This document shows, one piece after another, positions 28,335-37,721 of a stretch of DNA of 64,000 nucleotides. Under the pieces are notes generated by a model, which saw nothing but the letters and a program-made list of their open reading frames with translations, was not told where the DNA came from and ran no database searches. The position numbers and the translations under genes were made by a program. How positions within the stretch are numbered: the stretch's first letter is position 1; each line of letters begins with the position of its first letter. The DNA comes from JACKBC01 sp041391125. GTDB taxonomy: Bacteria; Chloroflexota; Anaerolineae; Caldilineales; Caldilineaceae. Location of the stretch: NCBI GenBank assembly GCA_041391125.1, contig JAWKON010000001.1, forward strand, positions 186,001-250,000, given 5' to 3'.

Positions 28335-29458
28335 TTATTGGCCCCAGCAGTTCGCCAAGCCATAGGTCGTATCCTGGCTGTCAACGCCGGTCACCGCCTT
28401 GTCGGCAATCAGGGTGACGCCGGTGTCGGTGTAACCGGAGACCTTGGTTCCGTTCTGGACGTAATCGACAATGGCGTCGACGCCTAAGCTGGCCATCTTG
28501 AGCGGATACTGCTGCGAGGTGGCGGCAATCTTGCCGTCCTTGACGCCCTGCACACCCGCACAACCACCGTCCACAGAGACCACAATCACATCTTTATCCT
28601 TGCCGGCCGCCACCAGCGCGGTGTTGGCGCCAAAGGCCGCCGGTTCGTTGACGGTGTAGACCACGTTGATGTCCGGGTCTTTGGTCAGGCAGTTCTCCAT
28701 GGCCGGCTGCGACTTTTCGGTGGCGCCGTTGGTGTCAGCCTGGCAGACAATGGCGGCATCACCCTCGGCAATGCCAAAGCCCTTGAGGAAGCCATCGTGG
28801 CGCTGCTTGCTGACCGTCGTTCCGGCGGTGCCGTCCAGCATGGCGATCTTGGCGGGTTTGTCGCCCAGGGCGGCCTTGGCATATTCGCCAATCAGTTGGC
28901 CGGCCTTGGTGTTGTCGGTGGCAAAGAGCGCATCGGACGCATCCTGCGGGTCCAGCGGCGTATCCAGCGCAATGACCACCATGCCGGCGTCACGCGCTTT
29001 TTGACGGTGGGCACAATGGCCGTCGAGTCGTTGGCCGTGATCAAGATGCCGTTGACGCCGGCGTTGATCATGTTCTCAATGGCGGTGACCTGCGTTTCGT
29101 TGTCGCCGTCAAAGTTGCCGGCGGCAGTCAACAATTTGACGCCTTTGGCCGTAGCCTCCGCTTCGGCGCCTTCCTTCATCTTGACAAAGAACGGGTTGAC
29201 CTCAGTCTTGGTAATAAGGCCGATCTGAATGTCACCAGCGGCTGGGGCGGCCGCGGCTTCCGGCGTGTTCGTGGCTTCAGCCGCAGCGGGCGTATCGGTG
29301 GCCGCGGCGGGGGCCGGGGTATCCGTAGCTGCCGCTGCCGCCGGGGCCGTGGTCGCCGTCGGTTCAGACGATGACGAGCCGCCGCCACAAGCCGACAGGA
29401 GCATGGCGGCTGCCAAAATCAATCCTACCACTTTCGACTTCTGAGTTACTTGGTGCAT
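28335..29458 (-). CDS. Sugar ABC transporter substrate-binding lipoprotein (frameshifted)
   Basis: The start 29458 gives a signal with lipobox LLSAC (Cys24), then a long Ala/Thr/Pro-rich tether (about 27-75). The type-1 periplasmic fold begins IQIGLITKTEVNPFFVKMKEG and runs to ITANDSTAIVPTVKK, where the frame breaks near 29000. The continuing frame, ARDAGMVVIALDTPLDP, goes on through KIAMLDGTAGTTVSKQRHDG and INVVYTVNEPAAFGAN to the end GLANCWGQ. One base is probably wrong. It supplies pentose- or hexose-like sugars to the permease and ATPase downstream. Confidence 0.92.
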
Positions 29459-29570
29459 TATTCTTTCCTTTCAGTGATGTTGAATGTAATGCTTCATATT
29501 GAACCTGTCACCAATACGGCATTTTATGGCATACGGGGGACAGGGGACTACACGTTGCAGAGTGCTATGT

Positions 29571-29652
29571 TCATTCACCGTTCACCATTTACCGTTTACC
29601 ATTCACCATTGATAATTTTTAATGGTAAATGGTGAATGGCTAATTGTGAATG
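29571..29652. repeat. Heptamer repeat block R3
   Basis: Units ATTCACC, GTTCACC, ATTTACC, GTTTACC on the left and complementary GGTAAAT, GGTGAAT units on the right of a short AT-rich loop (near 29612). It can form a long hairpin. Confidence 0.7.
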
Positions 29653-29681
29653 AGCGGCGGCGCGCTTGTCTCGCCTGTGTC

Positions 29682-29901
29682 CTAGCGCAATTTGGGATCC
29701 AGAGCGTCGCGAAAGGCGGCGCCGATCAGGTTCCAACCCAACACAAAGAGCAGCCGCGCCGCCGGGATAGACCACAATGTCCCCATCGCTTGGGCGGCCA
29801 ACACATTGTCACCACCAGGACCATAAAAAAAGCCGTGCGCACGCCCCAAATGACGCCACAATAAATGGCACATTGTCCCTGCGGCGCGCCCAAAGGATGG
29901 C
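29682..29901 (-). pseudogene. Relic of an OppC/DppC-type permease
   Basis: The C-terminal part reads LLFVLGWNLIGAAFRDALDP, the family's unmistakable ending, and the upstream end reads HPLGAPQGQC then GVIWGVRTAFFMVLVV, which matches the HPLGTDxxGRD..GxRxSL region. Between them about 180 residues are missing and the frame is lost. It is therefore a deleted, decayed permease gene and not a frameshift artefact. A complete OppC homologue lies at 16823-17876. Confidence 0.75.
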
Positions 29902-30040
29902 TCTCAACTCTACGTCAAGCAAATTACATTGAGTGTACGCCAAAAGACAATGACCAACATCCGGCGATGGACTAGCACGCCATTAGTCGATGGAAGGAAT
30001 CGAATACTGGCCGAAAGACCAGGTAGTGCGCTGCCGCCCT

Positions 30041-30080
30041 GTAAAAGAGCGACCATCCAATTGGATGGTCGCTCTTTTAC
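30041..30080 (-). terminator. 40-bp perfect palindrome, terminator of the lipoprotein gene
   Basis: GTAAAAGAGCGACCATCCAA is followed immediately by its exact complement. The stem ends in TTTTAC on both strands. It sits 28 bases past the stop of the gene ending at 30108. Confidence 0.75.
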
Positions 30081-30107
30081 ACAAAAACCTGATCAAATTA
30101 CATTTAT

Positions 30108-31010
30108 CTAGCTGGCTGCCTTACCATCGGCATGGAGGGCAAACCACACTTCGCCCACGCCTTGCCCATTGACGTCGCCGGGCGCCTTGTCTTCGTAGTA
30201 GTAATACAGCGGATGGCCATCATAGGTGACCTGGAATGTGCCGTCATCGCGCTTGAAGGAGGCGAAGGCGCCGGTTAACCCCTTGTCGCCCATGATCTTC
30301 ATGGTCGCATCCTTTAGAGTAAAGGCGGGCCACTTGGTCAAACAGTCCCCGCTGCATGTGCTCATATTCGCCGTATCTTTGGTGAACAAGTAGAGCGTCA
30401 TGCCCTTGGCGTCGGTCAGAATGTCGCCAAACTTGGCGTCCTTGTGCAGCATCACCATCATCTCCGCCGGTTGGGCGGCGGGCTGGGCCGGTTGGGCCAC
30501 GGCGGCGGGCTTGGCCGGCTGCGCGGTTAAACCAGAGAGCTTGAAGCTGGACTGCACGTCCTTGCCGTTGACCATCACCGGCACGTCGGCGCCGGGGAAC
30601 TCATAGGTCCCGACCTTGCCCAGGTCGCTGTGCAGCATGGCAAAGAGCGTGGGCGTAGCCTTGGTCTGGTCAATCTGCACGAGCACGTTGGCATTCTCAC
30701 CATTCTTAATCGCGGCGTGACCAATGACATCGCCGACCTTGCCGTTGTTGTCGGTGTAAATGTCAATCCAGGCCGGGCCTTGGCTCACCACCTTGGCAAT
30801 GGTGACTTCGCCATTCTTAATCGTCTGGTCAGAGACGGAAATGCTGTCGGTCATCTGCGCGATAGCTGCTGGTTTGGCCGTATTGCCACCGGTCGCGGCG
30901 CCGGTTCGGTTGGTTTGCAGGGGCTGGCAAGCCGCTAATAACAGCATACCCGCCACGGGCAGCGTATATGCGATCCGGAGCCGCTTGTGAAGTGAGTGTT
31001 TGTGAAACAT
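30108..31010 (-). CDS. COG4315-like lipoprotein with secreted-repeat domains
   Basis: 300 residues with a lipobox LLAAC (Cys28). The middle part (about 55-145) reads as one beta domain with VSDQTIKNGEVTIAKVVSQG and GDVIGHAAIKNGENANVLV, a type seen in DUF7282-like proteins. A Pro/Ala tether follows. The end (about 185-300) is a Lipoprotein_15/COG4315 domain: GDILTDAKGMTLYLFTKD, CSGDCLTKWP and TYDGHPLYYYYEDKAPGD. The two Cys of CSGDC could bind metal or haem. The role is unknown; a redox or metal role is often guessed for this family. Confidence 0.85.
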   Translation of the reverse strand: MFHKHSLHKRLRIAYTLPVAGMLLLAACQPLQTNRTGAATGGNTAKPAAIAQMTDSISVSDQTIKNGEVTIAKVVSQGPAWIDIYTDNNGKVGDVIGHAAIKNGENANVLVQIDQTKATPTLFAMLHSDLGKVGTYEFPGADVPVMVNGKDVQSSFKLSGLTAQPAKPAAVAQPAQPAAQPAEMMVMLHKDAKFGDILTDAKGMTLYLFTKDTANMSTCSGDCLTKWPAFTLKDATMKIMGDKGLTGAFASFKRDDGTFQVTYDGHPLYYYYEDKAPGDVNGQGVGEVWFALHADGKAAS

Positions 31011-31484
31011 GGGAATTTTCTCCTGTATTGCGCAGCTTGCTCAATCGTTGCCCGATTGGGGGCAAGACGTAAAATCAATCTTGTTTGCGATAATGCGTAC
31101 TGCTCAGTTAGGCCTTTTGTGCAACCCAACATGCGCTTTAGTGTACGCCTGAGACGGGCGGCGCGACTTTTGAAGAAGTGTGCAATCAGCTTATGGGAAG
31201 TTTAAGAGTTGGTTCACGTTTTCGCCGCGGCGCTCCTTAGGCCATTGTACGAAAATAAATCCGCCATGTCCCCGGCACTTTCGACGAGATGACTCGGTAG
31301 ACGAATCAATGTGCCGGGGACGTTCGCTGGCATACTTTATTCTTTACCGGCCTTAGTGAGACCAGGTTAAACTCGCCATGAACTCGTCTTAAAGTCAGGG
31401 CTGTTGTTTTGGTGATAAATTATTCAGATAAATCTAATATCGGGCCAAATATTTGATTTTCCATGTGAACTGAGGGCATCGATC
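31011..31484. other. Intergenic region with one palindromic repeat
   Basis: Divergent spacer of 474 bases. The only structure is GTCCCCGGCAC with its complement (31268-31278 and 31311-31321). It must contain two promoters, but I cannot pick convincing boxes. Confidence 0.45.
31268..31321. repeat. GTCCCCGGCAC inverted repeat
   Basis: 11-bp exact arms 32 bases apart, a REP-like element in the divergent spacer. Confidence 0.5.
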
Positions 31485-34411
31485 ATGTACAAAAAAGTCA
31501 GCGCATTACTCCTGCTTACGGTGTTGTCTCAATGGCTCTTTACGACGCCGGCTTGGGCCCAGACATCTGCGCAACCCGCTGCTGTCAAACCCATCAAGTT
31601 CAGCGACTACGAACTGCCGCTCACCGACTACACGCTGGCCAACGGACTGCGCGTTATCCTGGCCGAGGACCATTCGGCGCCGGTGGTGGCGGTGGACACG
31701 TGGTTCCGCGTCGGCGGCGCTGATGACCCTGCCAATCGCTCCGGCTTTGCCCATCTCTTTGAACACATGATGTTTGAAGGCTCCGACCACGTGGCCAATG
31801 GCCAGTGGGACAAGCTGTTGGAAGCCATTGGCGCTTCCAACAATGCCTACACCCAAAACGACAAGACCGCGTTCTGGGATGTGGCGCCGGCCAACCAGTT
31901 GCCGCGCATTCTGTGGATGGAGAGCGACCGCATGGCCTCGCTGGCCGTGACCGACGCGAACTTCCAGCCCCAGCGCCAGGTGGTGATTCAAGAATACAAC
32001 CAGCGCATTGCCAATTCGCCCTTTGGCGCGCCAATCTGCGCCTCTTTACCCAGCCGCTGCAAGGCTATGCGCCCTACGAACTGCCCGTCATCGGCAATGT
32101 GGACGATCTCAACGCCGCCACTTTGCAAGAGGTGCAAGATTTTCACGCCGCATACTATCGCCCCAACAACGCCACGCTGGTGATTGTGGGCGATATTGAT
32201 GTGGCGCAAACCCAGGCGCTGATCCAAGCCTACTACGGCGACATTCCCGCCGGCCCACCCGTGGTGCAGACGCTGGACCGCTATCCCTATCCCGCCGCCT
32301 TTCCCGCCACTGCCGTGGACAAGATCACCGGCTGCCAGGTCGGTACCACCGAAACGCTGGTGGACGCCAAGGTGAAGATTCCGCGCTACGCCGTCAGCGT
32401 GGCCGGCCCGGTGCGCGGCACGCCCGATTTTTATGCGCTCAAGCTGCTCACCGATATTCTGAGCAGCGGGGACAGCAGCCGCTTTCAGCAGGACATTGTG
32501 AACAAAGGGCTGGCCGCCGCCGCCTTTGTCGGGCTCAATGACTACAAGGGCGCCAGCGTGCTCTACGCCGCTGCCTATGCGAATCAGGGGGACAAGGTGG
32601 AAGATATGCGCAAGCTGCTGGACGACGAATTTGCCCGCGTGCGCAATGGCGACGTGACGGCTGCCGAGCTGGCCCGCGTGCAGCAACAGCAGTTGATCAG
32701 CACCATTACCGGCTTTCGCAATTCGGTGCGCGACACCGCCGAGTGGCTGCAAGACGCCACGCTCACCTTTGGCAACCCCGGCAGCATCGGTCAGGAATTG
32801 GCGCTCTATCAGGCCGTGACCCTGCCCGACATTCAGCGCGTGGCCCAGATCTACCTGTGCGGTCGCCCCATGAATGTGCAGATTGCCCTGCCCGATGGCG
32901 CGCAGACGCTGGCGACCTATCCGGGTGAATTGGTGACGCCTCTCAACGTGACCGCCACCACCGGCATCGGCCCCGTCACCCAGACCGTTTCGGAGAGCGT
33001 CATCAGCGCGCTGCCCACCGGTGTGATAATGACCACCACCGTGCCGGCGGCGCTGGGCGAATTGAAAACCAATTTGCCCCCCTTCCAAACCTTCAAGCTG
33101 GACAACGGCTTGAACGCCATCTTTGTGGAGCAGCACGAGACGCCCACCGTGCATCTGGACCTCTTTGTAGGCGGCTCCAACACGGCGGCCGCGGCGGATC
33201 AGCAGGGCATTGCTGACTTTATGGCCGATCTGATTCCCAAAGGCACCGATACGCGCAGCGCCGACGAAATTGCCCAGAGCATCGAGGCTGTGGGTGGCTC
33301 GGTGGGCAGCAACGCCGGGCTGGAATGGACCTCGCTTTCGGTGGATGCGCCCACGCCTAATGCCACGCTGGCCTATGATCTGCTCAGCGATTTGGCCCAA
33401 CACGCCAATTTCCCCCAATCCGAATTTGACGTGGAAAAGAGCCAGACGCTCACCTTTTTACAGCAGGATGCCGTTAACCCGACCAGCATGGCCAACCACC
33501 AATTTGGGCGCATTGCCTATGGCGGCCATCCCAACGGCGGCCATCCTTATGGCTTTATCACCACGCCGGAGACGGTCAACAAGCTGACGCGCGACGATGT
33601 GCGCAAATTCTATGCAACCTACTACAAGCCCAACAACGCGCTGTTGGTCATTGTGGGCGATATGAGCGCCGCTGATGCCCAAAAGATGACCGAAGAGGCG
33701 CTGGGTTCGTGGGCCTCCGGCACGACGCCCGATTTCAAGAAGTATCCGCCGGCCACCGTCGGCGATACCAGCGTCATCTATCTGATCGACCGGCCCGAAT
33801 CGCAGCAGGCCTCGATACAAATCGGCAACCGCGCCATCGACGCCCGCAGCCCGGACCGCTATGCGCTGCTGATCGACAACGCCGTGCTGGGCGGCGGTTC
33901 ATCGTCACGGCTCTACACCAATCTGCGTGAGGACAAGGGTTACACCTATGGCGTCTACAGCCGCTTTGCCCAACCCAACGACGTGGGCACCTTCCGCGTC
34001 ATCGGGGATGTGAACCAGGATCATGCAGGTGACGCCGTGCAGGAAATTCTCAAGGAATTGAAGGGAATGCAGGACAAGCCGCTGGCCGACCAGGAATTGG
34101 CCGACGCCAAGGGCATGTTGGAGGGCGGCTTTGCCCTGTCGCTGGAGCAGCCGGGCGATTTTGCCAATCAACTGGCCGCACGCTATCTCACCGGCGTGCC
34201 GATTAGCGAGCTGAATAGCTACGCCAGCAGCCTGCAAGCCGTCACCGCCGCGCAGGCGCAGGCGGCCGCCCAGAAATACATCGACGCCACCCAGCCGATC
34301 ATCGTAGTCGTGGGCGATGCCAAGGTAGTGCAGCCGCAGTTGGAGAAAATTGGGAAGGTGGTGCAGGTGGATAGTGACGGCAAGGTTGTGCAGGCGGCGC
34401 AATCCCAGTAA
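31485..34411 (+). CDS. M16-family double-domain zinc peptidase (frameshifted)
   Basis: A signal peptide ending AWAQ is followed by a first M16 unit with YTLANGLRVILAEDHSAP and the inverted zinc motif HLFEHMMFEG (HxxEH), plus the distal QEYNQR glutamate. The frame breaks near 32030 and continues LRLFTQPLQGYAPYELPVIG to the end at 34411; the total length is one base short of a whole frame, so one deletion explains it. The second M16 unit (from about FKLDNGLNAIFVEQHETPT) lacks HxxEH, as is normal for the inactive half. The C-terminal unit keeps LREDKGYTYGVYSRF. It is probably a secreted or periplasmic peptidase of the insulinase type. Confidence 0.92.
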
Positions 34412-34510
34412 ACACGGACAGGCAGCGAACCGGACAAATTTTGTAAACACGGGTGGGCAGAACACGGATTTTATATATTTTTTATCCGCGTTCCCCCAAT
34501 CCGTGTTTAC
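34409..34510. repeat. Inverted TAAACACGGA repeat
   Basis: TAAACACGGA at the left has its complement TCCGTGTTTA at the right, with ATCCGCG-type sequence in between. It begins at the M16 stop codon, which it supplies. Confidence 0.55.
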
Positions 34511-34525
34511 GTGAGGAAATAATTA

Positions 34526-35050
34526 ATGCGACAGCCATATCGCTCATGCACATTGGAGAAGTTGATAGCCGTACTTATGCTGCTTAGCGCTACATTGAGC
34601 GGGTGCATGTTGCAGACCACGCCGCCGGGTCCCAATGCCGTCAGCGGCGCCGTGGATGGCGGCGGCTATCTGCTGCTGCAATGGCCCGCCGGGCTGACCA
34701 TTATGATCTGGGATGACATCCACGGCAGCCACGAAAACAGCGGCGGCGGCTCTACTTCGGATCCGGTCTTTCATCAGCAAGGCTATGCCGAGGCCGCGGA
34801 TGGCCGCCATTATGCCTATACGGTCGAGACGCGTGACGGCAAGGTTGGCGAATTGCGCATTGATAACCAGCCGTACGATCTGGCGCAAGGCGCGCTCTTT
34901 TTGGTCCAGACCCGCGGCGGTCACACCACCGTCCAGCAGTTGACGCACGATCTCTCCGCCATCGAACCGACCAATGCCGGCTGTGAAGCTTTTGGCCAAC
35001 GCGATACGGTGGTTGCCGAATTTATTCGTCAAGCGCAGGCCGCTGAATAA
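34526..35050 (+). CDS. Small lipoprotein, function unknown
   Basis: 174 residues. Lipobox TLSGC (Cys27), then a mature part with glycine-rich GAVDGGGYLLLQWPAG and GSHENSGGGST and a plain alpha/beta middle. GAGG lies upstream of the start at an acceptable distance. A strong terminator follows. I recognise no family. It follows the M16 peptidase gene at 115 bases and could be cotranscribed with it. Confidence 0.65.
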   Translation: MRQPYRSCTLEKLIAVLMLLSATLSGCMLQTTPPGPNAVSGAVDGGGYLLLQWPAGLTIMIWDDIHGSHENSGGGSTSDPVFHQQGYAEAADGRHYAYTVETRDGKVGELRIDNQPYDLAQGALFLVQTRGGHTTVQQLTHDLSAIEPTNAGCEAFGQRDTVVAEFIRQAQAAE

Positions 35051-35081
35051 GGCTCTAGACTCTGGCGTTTTTGTCAATACA

Positions 35082-35127
35082 CAGTAGAGCGCAATCCGCC
35101 TGTATTGCGCTCTACTGATTCTTTTTT
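35082..35127 (+). terminator. Intrinsic terminator
   Basis: Arms CAGTAGAGCGCAAT and its complement with an 8-nt loop, followed by a T-run (TCTTTTTTG). It ends the plus-strand lipoprotein unit. Confidence 0.85.
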
Positions 35128-35131
35128 GCGC

Positions 35132-35641
35132 TTAGATTGGATACCCCTTCTCCCCTTGCAACCCCTTCAAACACGAAATTTCACCGGCGTGAACATGGGC
35201 GTTCAAGATGATGACCCGCACAAACTCGCCGATGGGCAGCTTGGCAAACGGGGCTTCGAATTCGCGGCTGAGATCAGCATCCGTCAACGTGGCCAGGTAG
35301 GCGTCAGTTGCGGCATAAACCTTTTGCGCATAGGCGCGCTGGTCGTCGGTCGAAACCTTCACGCTGCGTCCCCAGTCACTCCATGGCCCCATGGGCGGTG
35401 GGCTGCTGACGCCGGCGTTTTCGCTCATCATAATCGGCGCGCCGCCTTTGAGCAGGCCGTTAAAAAAGTAATCCTCAAAGGTGACGACATGGGCGTATTG
35501 GGCGCCAATGGTTGCTACCACGCCTTTGGGCGCGGAATTAGCCATTTCGTTGGTCACGCCTTCCAGCGTCCCTTCCAGCCATTCGTGGGCGCCCTTCAGG
35601 TGGGCGCGCAGCGTTGCTACCACATCGTTTCGCTCAGACAT
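35132..35641 (-). CDS. DinB-superfamily protein
   Basis: The start 35641 has AAGGAG nine bases upstream. About 169 residues form the four-helix DinB pattern: TLRAHLKGAHEWLEGTLEGV, then QYAHVVTFEDYFF with the first His, and NAHVHAGEI with the last two His expected for the metal site. The family binds a divalent metal and often acts as a thiol- or epoxide-transferase, though its substrate here is unknown. Last gene of the ArsR operon; its start is next to the SRPBCC stop. Confidence 0.82.
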   Translation of the reverse strand: MSERNDVVATLRAHLKGAHEWLEGTLEGVTNEMANSAPKGVVATIGAQYAHVVTFEDYFFNGLLKGGAPIMMSENAGVSSPPPMGPWSDWGRSVKVSTDDQRAYAQKVYAATDAYLATLTDADLSREFEAPFAKLPIGEFVRVIILNAHVHAGEISCLKGLQGEKGYPI

Positions 35642-35642
35642 A

Positions 35643-36113
35643 TCATTCGGCTCCTTTATTGTGTAGATTCCGATCACGATTTTCAAGCAACTGTTTCAGC
35701 ATAGCCAGGTCTTTTTGATTGGCGCGCCGGACCGCCGAGGCCATGAAGGGCGCTACTAGTTTGGAAAAGCCGGTTGGCGCACCACGGTTGCGCAGCGTCA
35801 TGCGCGTTGCACCATTGCCGACCGCATCCCAGGTGTAGGTTGTTTCCATGGGGAAAGGTCCCTGCGCCGTGCGCATGACCAGCCGTCGATTGGGGACAAA
35901 TTCCACAATCTCATAGGTGTAGGCAATGCGTCGCCCCAGAAAGTTGGCCACAAAATCCATCTGTGAACCCACCTGAACCGGCGGCGGCGTCCGCCATTCG
36001 ACGGACTTGATGTTGACGTACCACGCCGGCGCATTCCCCGGATCGCCGGCATAGGCTGCCACCTCGGCCACAGGACGATCAATTACAATTTCGCTGATTA
36101 CATCAACACTCAT
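35643..36113 (-). CDS. SRPBCC-domain protein
   Basis: Start 36113 with GGAGGGG just before it. About 156 residues: ISEIVIDRPVAEVAAYAGDP opens the START/SRPBCC fold; TYTWDAVGNGATRMTLRNRG is the central strand pair; a long C-terminal helix closes it. Such proteins bind hydrophobic ligands. It is separated from the DinB gene by a single base and follows DUF899 by 13 bases, so it is part of one operon. Confidence 0.85.
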   Translation of the reverse strand: MSVDVISEIVIDRPVAEVAAYAGDPGNAPAWYVNIKSVEWRTPPPVQVGSQMDFVANFLGRRIAYTYEIVEFVPNRRLVMRTAQGPFPMETTYTWDAVGNGATRMTLRNRGAPTGFSKLVAPFMASAVRRANQKDLAMLKQLLENRDRNLHNKGAE

Positions 36114-36126
36114 CGCCCCTCCAATG

Positions 36127-36672
36127 CTACGAATTTTCAACCTGGGTAGCGGCTGGATCATAGCGATCATGGCGGCGCACCCACGCCATCGGCCACTCCA
36201 ATTTGGCTTCGTCACGTCCCTTGGGGACGAGGTCGAGATAGTGATAGGCGGTGTTGAGCATATCCAACCCACGCGCATAGCAGAAGTAAGTGTGGAAGAT
36301 CGCACCGCTGTCATCCCGATAAAAGACGCTGATGCCGGGCAACTCACCGGAAAGTTCGTCGTTGGGCACGTAGTTATACATCTTGACCCGTTGCCCCTTC
36401 TCTAAGGAGCAACGGGGGCAGCCCTCCGCCCAATCGGGGCCAAACATAAAGTGATAAACCACCAACTGGCAGCGCCCGCCAAAGAGTTGCGCCAATGTTT
36501 GCTGCCCGTCGGGTCCATCAAAGACGTATGATTTGTTGACTTTCTCCCAGGGCAATTCACGCCGCTGTTGACTTAACCGATCACGCAGTCGCGTGAACTC
36601 TTTCTCTTGGGCGAGCAACTCCCTACGTGCGCGCAACCACTCCTCGTGTGATACAACTCGCTGATTTTGCAT
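36127..36672 (-). CDS. DUF899 thioredoxin-like protein with internal deletion
   Basis: The start 36672 has GGAGGGG upstream. The N-terminal half (WEKVNKSYVFDGPDGQQTL, FGPDWAEGCPRCS) and the C-terminal half (GISVFYRDDSGAIFHTYFCY, ARGLDMLNTAYHYLDLVPKG) are typical DUF899. About 60 residues of the thioredoxin core that normally lie between them are missing; at the junction the DNA has a near-perfect 13-bp palindrome (36388-36417). The frame stays open across the join. The protein is therefore probably inactive, unless the deletion is an assembly artefact. Confidence 0.8.
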   Translation of the reverse strand: MQNQRVVSHEEWLRARRELLAQEKEFTRLRDRLSQQRRELPWEKVNKSYVFDGPDGQQTLAQLFGGRCQLVVYHFMFGPDWAEGCPRCSLEKGQRVKMYNYVPNDELSGELPGISVFYRDDSGAIFHTYFCYARGLDMLNTAYHYLDLVPKGRDEAKLEWPMAWVRRHDRYDPAATQVENS

Positions 36673-36768
36673 GTTGCCCCTCCTGTTATACATCACTTTA
36701 ACTGGGAACCATCGTTTCTACTGGACCAGAACTTTGGTTCCCAGTTCAACCGCACGATGCGGAAATGA

Positions 36769-37209
36769 TCAGGTCAGCACCTTTTCCAATCGTATAAAAA
36801 TGCTGTGCCAGCCCGTACTGTGTGCCTGGGCGCTTTCAGCGTCGGGGAAGCGCTCATGGGTCAAGGTCAGCTCGGTTTGTGCACCGCGTCGAGCAAACTG
36901 GATAGTTACGACTGTCTCCTGGCGCCGGGTATTTGCTGAGATCCAGGTAAAGACCAACTTTTCCGGTGGGGTGATCTCGCGATAAACGCCATGGTGGACG
37001 ATGACCTCGGCGCCAAATTGCATGTCGATGCGATAGCTGCCGCCTACGCGCAAATCGACAGCAGCAAAAGAGACCTGGCCGCCTTCCGGGCACATCCACT
37101 GTTTCAGGCTCTCGATGTTAGTCCAGGCAGCGAAGAGTTCCTGTGGTGGATGATTGTAAAGTTTTGTAACGGTCACGCTCGCGTTACTGTGCGTCGGCTG
37201 GTTGGTCAT
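36769..37209 (-). CDS. AHSA1/SRPBCC-domain protein
   Basis: 146 residues. TVTKLYNHPPQELFAAWTNIESLKQWM is the standard AHSA1-like start; GGSYRIDMQFG and GVYREITPPEKLVFTW follow, and HSTGWHSIFIRLEKVL closes the helix. The start overlaps the ArsR stop (ATGA, 37206-37209), the common ArsR-AHSA1 pairing in bacteria. It should bind a small hydrophobic ligand that may be relevant to the regulator. Confidence 0.9.
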   Translation of the reverse strand: MTNQPTHSNASVTVTKLYNHPPQELFAAWTNIESLKQWMCPEGGQVSFAAVDLRVGGSYRIDMQFGAEVIVHHGVYREITPPEKLVFTWISANTRRQETVVTIQFARRGAQTELTLTHERFPDAESAQAHSTGWHSIFIRLEKVLT

Positions 37210-37571
37210 GATGGTTCTCTCTCCTCCTTGCTTGCGGCCTGTTGTTTTGCTTCCAGAAACTCTTCCAGCGCGTCGAGACGGTTTTGCCAGAAGCGTCGAT
37301 AATAAGCGATCCATGCCTCGGCCTGATCGAGCGGTTCAGTGTGGAGTGAACAATAGTGAGTGCGCCCGCTGACTTCGCGGCGCAGGATGCCTGCACTTTC
37401 CAGCACCTTTATATGTTTTGAAATGCCGTTGAGCGAAATCTCAAAGTGCGCCGCGATCTCCAAAATGGTAAGTTGCTCCACGCACGCCAACAATGTCACA
37501 ATCTCCATACGAATTGGGTGAGCAAGAGCATGAAAAATAGCGGTCAAGGTATCTACATTATATTCAACCAT
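37206..37571 (-). CDS. ArsR-family transcriptional repressor
   Basis: 121 residues with a winged-helix ArsR pattern: TAIFHALAHPIRMEIVTLL, then LTILEIAAHFEISLNGISKHI (recognition helix) and LRREVSGRTHYCSL (wing). It lacks the metal-binding CxC of arsenic sensors. A TTGACA-17-TATATT promoter ends seven bases before the ATG, so the mRNA should begin at the start codon, and there is no ribosome site. A perfect 13-bp palindrome covers the -10 box and the first codons. First gene of a five-gene operon. Confidence 0.92.
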   Translation of the reverse strand: MVEYNVDTLTAIFHALAHPIRMEIVTLLACVEQLTILEIAAHFEISLNGISKHIKVLESAGILRREVSGRTHYCSLHTEPLDQAEAWIAYYRRFWQNRLDALEEFLEAKQQAASKEEREPS

Positions 37572-37607
37572 AAGGTTGAATATAATACAAAATCAAAATG
37601 TTGTCAA
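37557..37607 (-). promoter_or_regulatory. Leaderless promoter with overlapping ArsR operator
   Basis: Minus-strand -35 TTGACA (37607-37602), 17-nt spacer, -10 TATATT (37584-37579), then CAACCTT and the ATG (37571). A perfect inverted repeat, ATTATATTCAACC and its complement with a 4-nt spacer (37557-37586), covers the -10 box and start codon. Repressor binding here would block RNA polymerase directly. Confidence 0.8.
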
Positions 37608-37721
37608 ATGTCATACTAGGAGTCGTTCAAATGTCAACGCCTCTTTGGCAATATCCTGTGTAGAGGATTCGCATTTTTAATTTGAGCGGGGTATAGCAAA
37701 TGAAGTGATTAAGGTCATCCC

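Larger units (their letters stand above)
29459..30107. other. Intergenic region with repeat, permease relic and palindrome
   Basis: This 650-base stretch has no intact gene. It holds heptamer block R3 (29571-29645), the relic of an OppC-type permease (29682-29901) and a 40-bp perfect palindrome (30041-30080). Confidence 0.6.

Noticed and set aside
30041..30080. Attachment site or transposon end
   Set aside because: A 40-bp perfect palindrome without flanking duplication or integrase; its place after a gene and T-rich ends fit a terminator better.
31988..33418. Minus-strand open frame of 476 codons
   Set aside because: Antisense shadow of the M16 peptidase, with biased composition and no signals.
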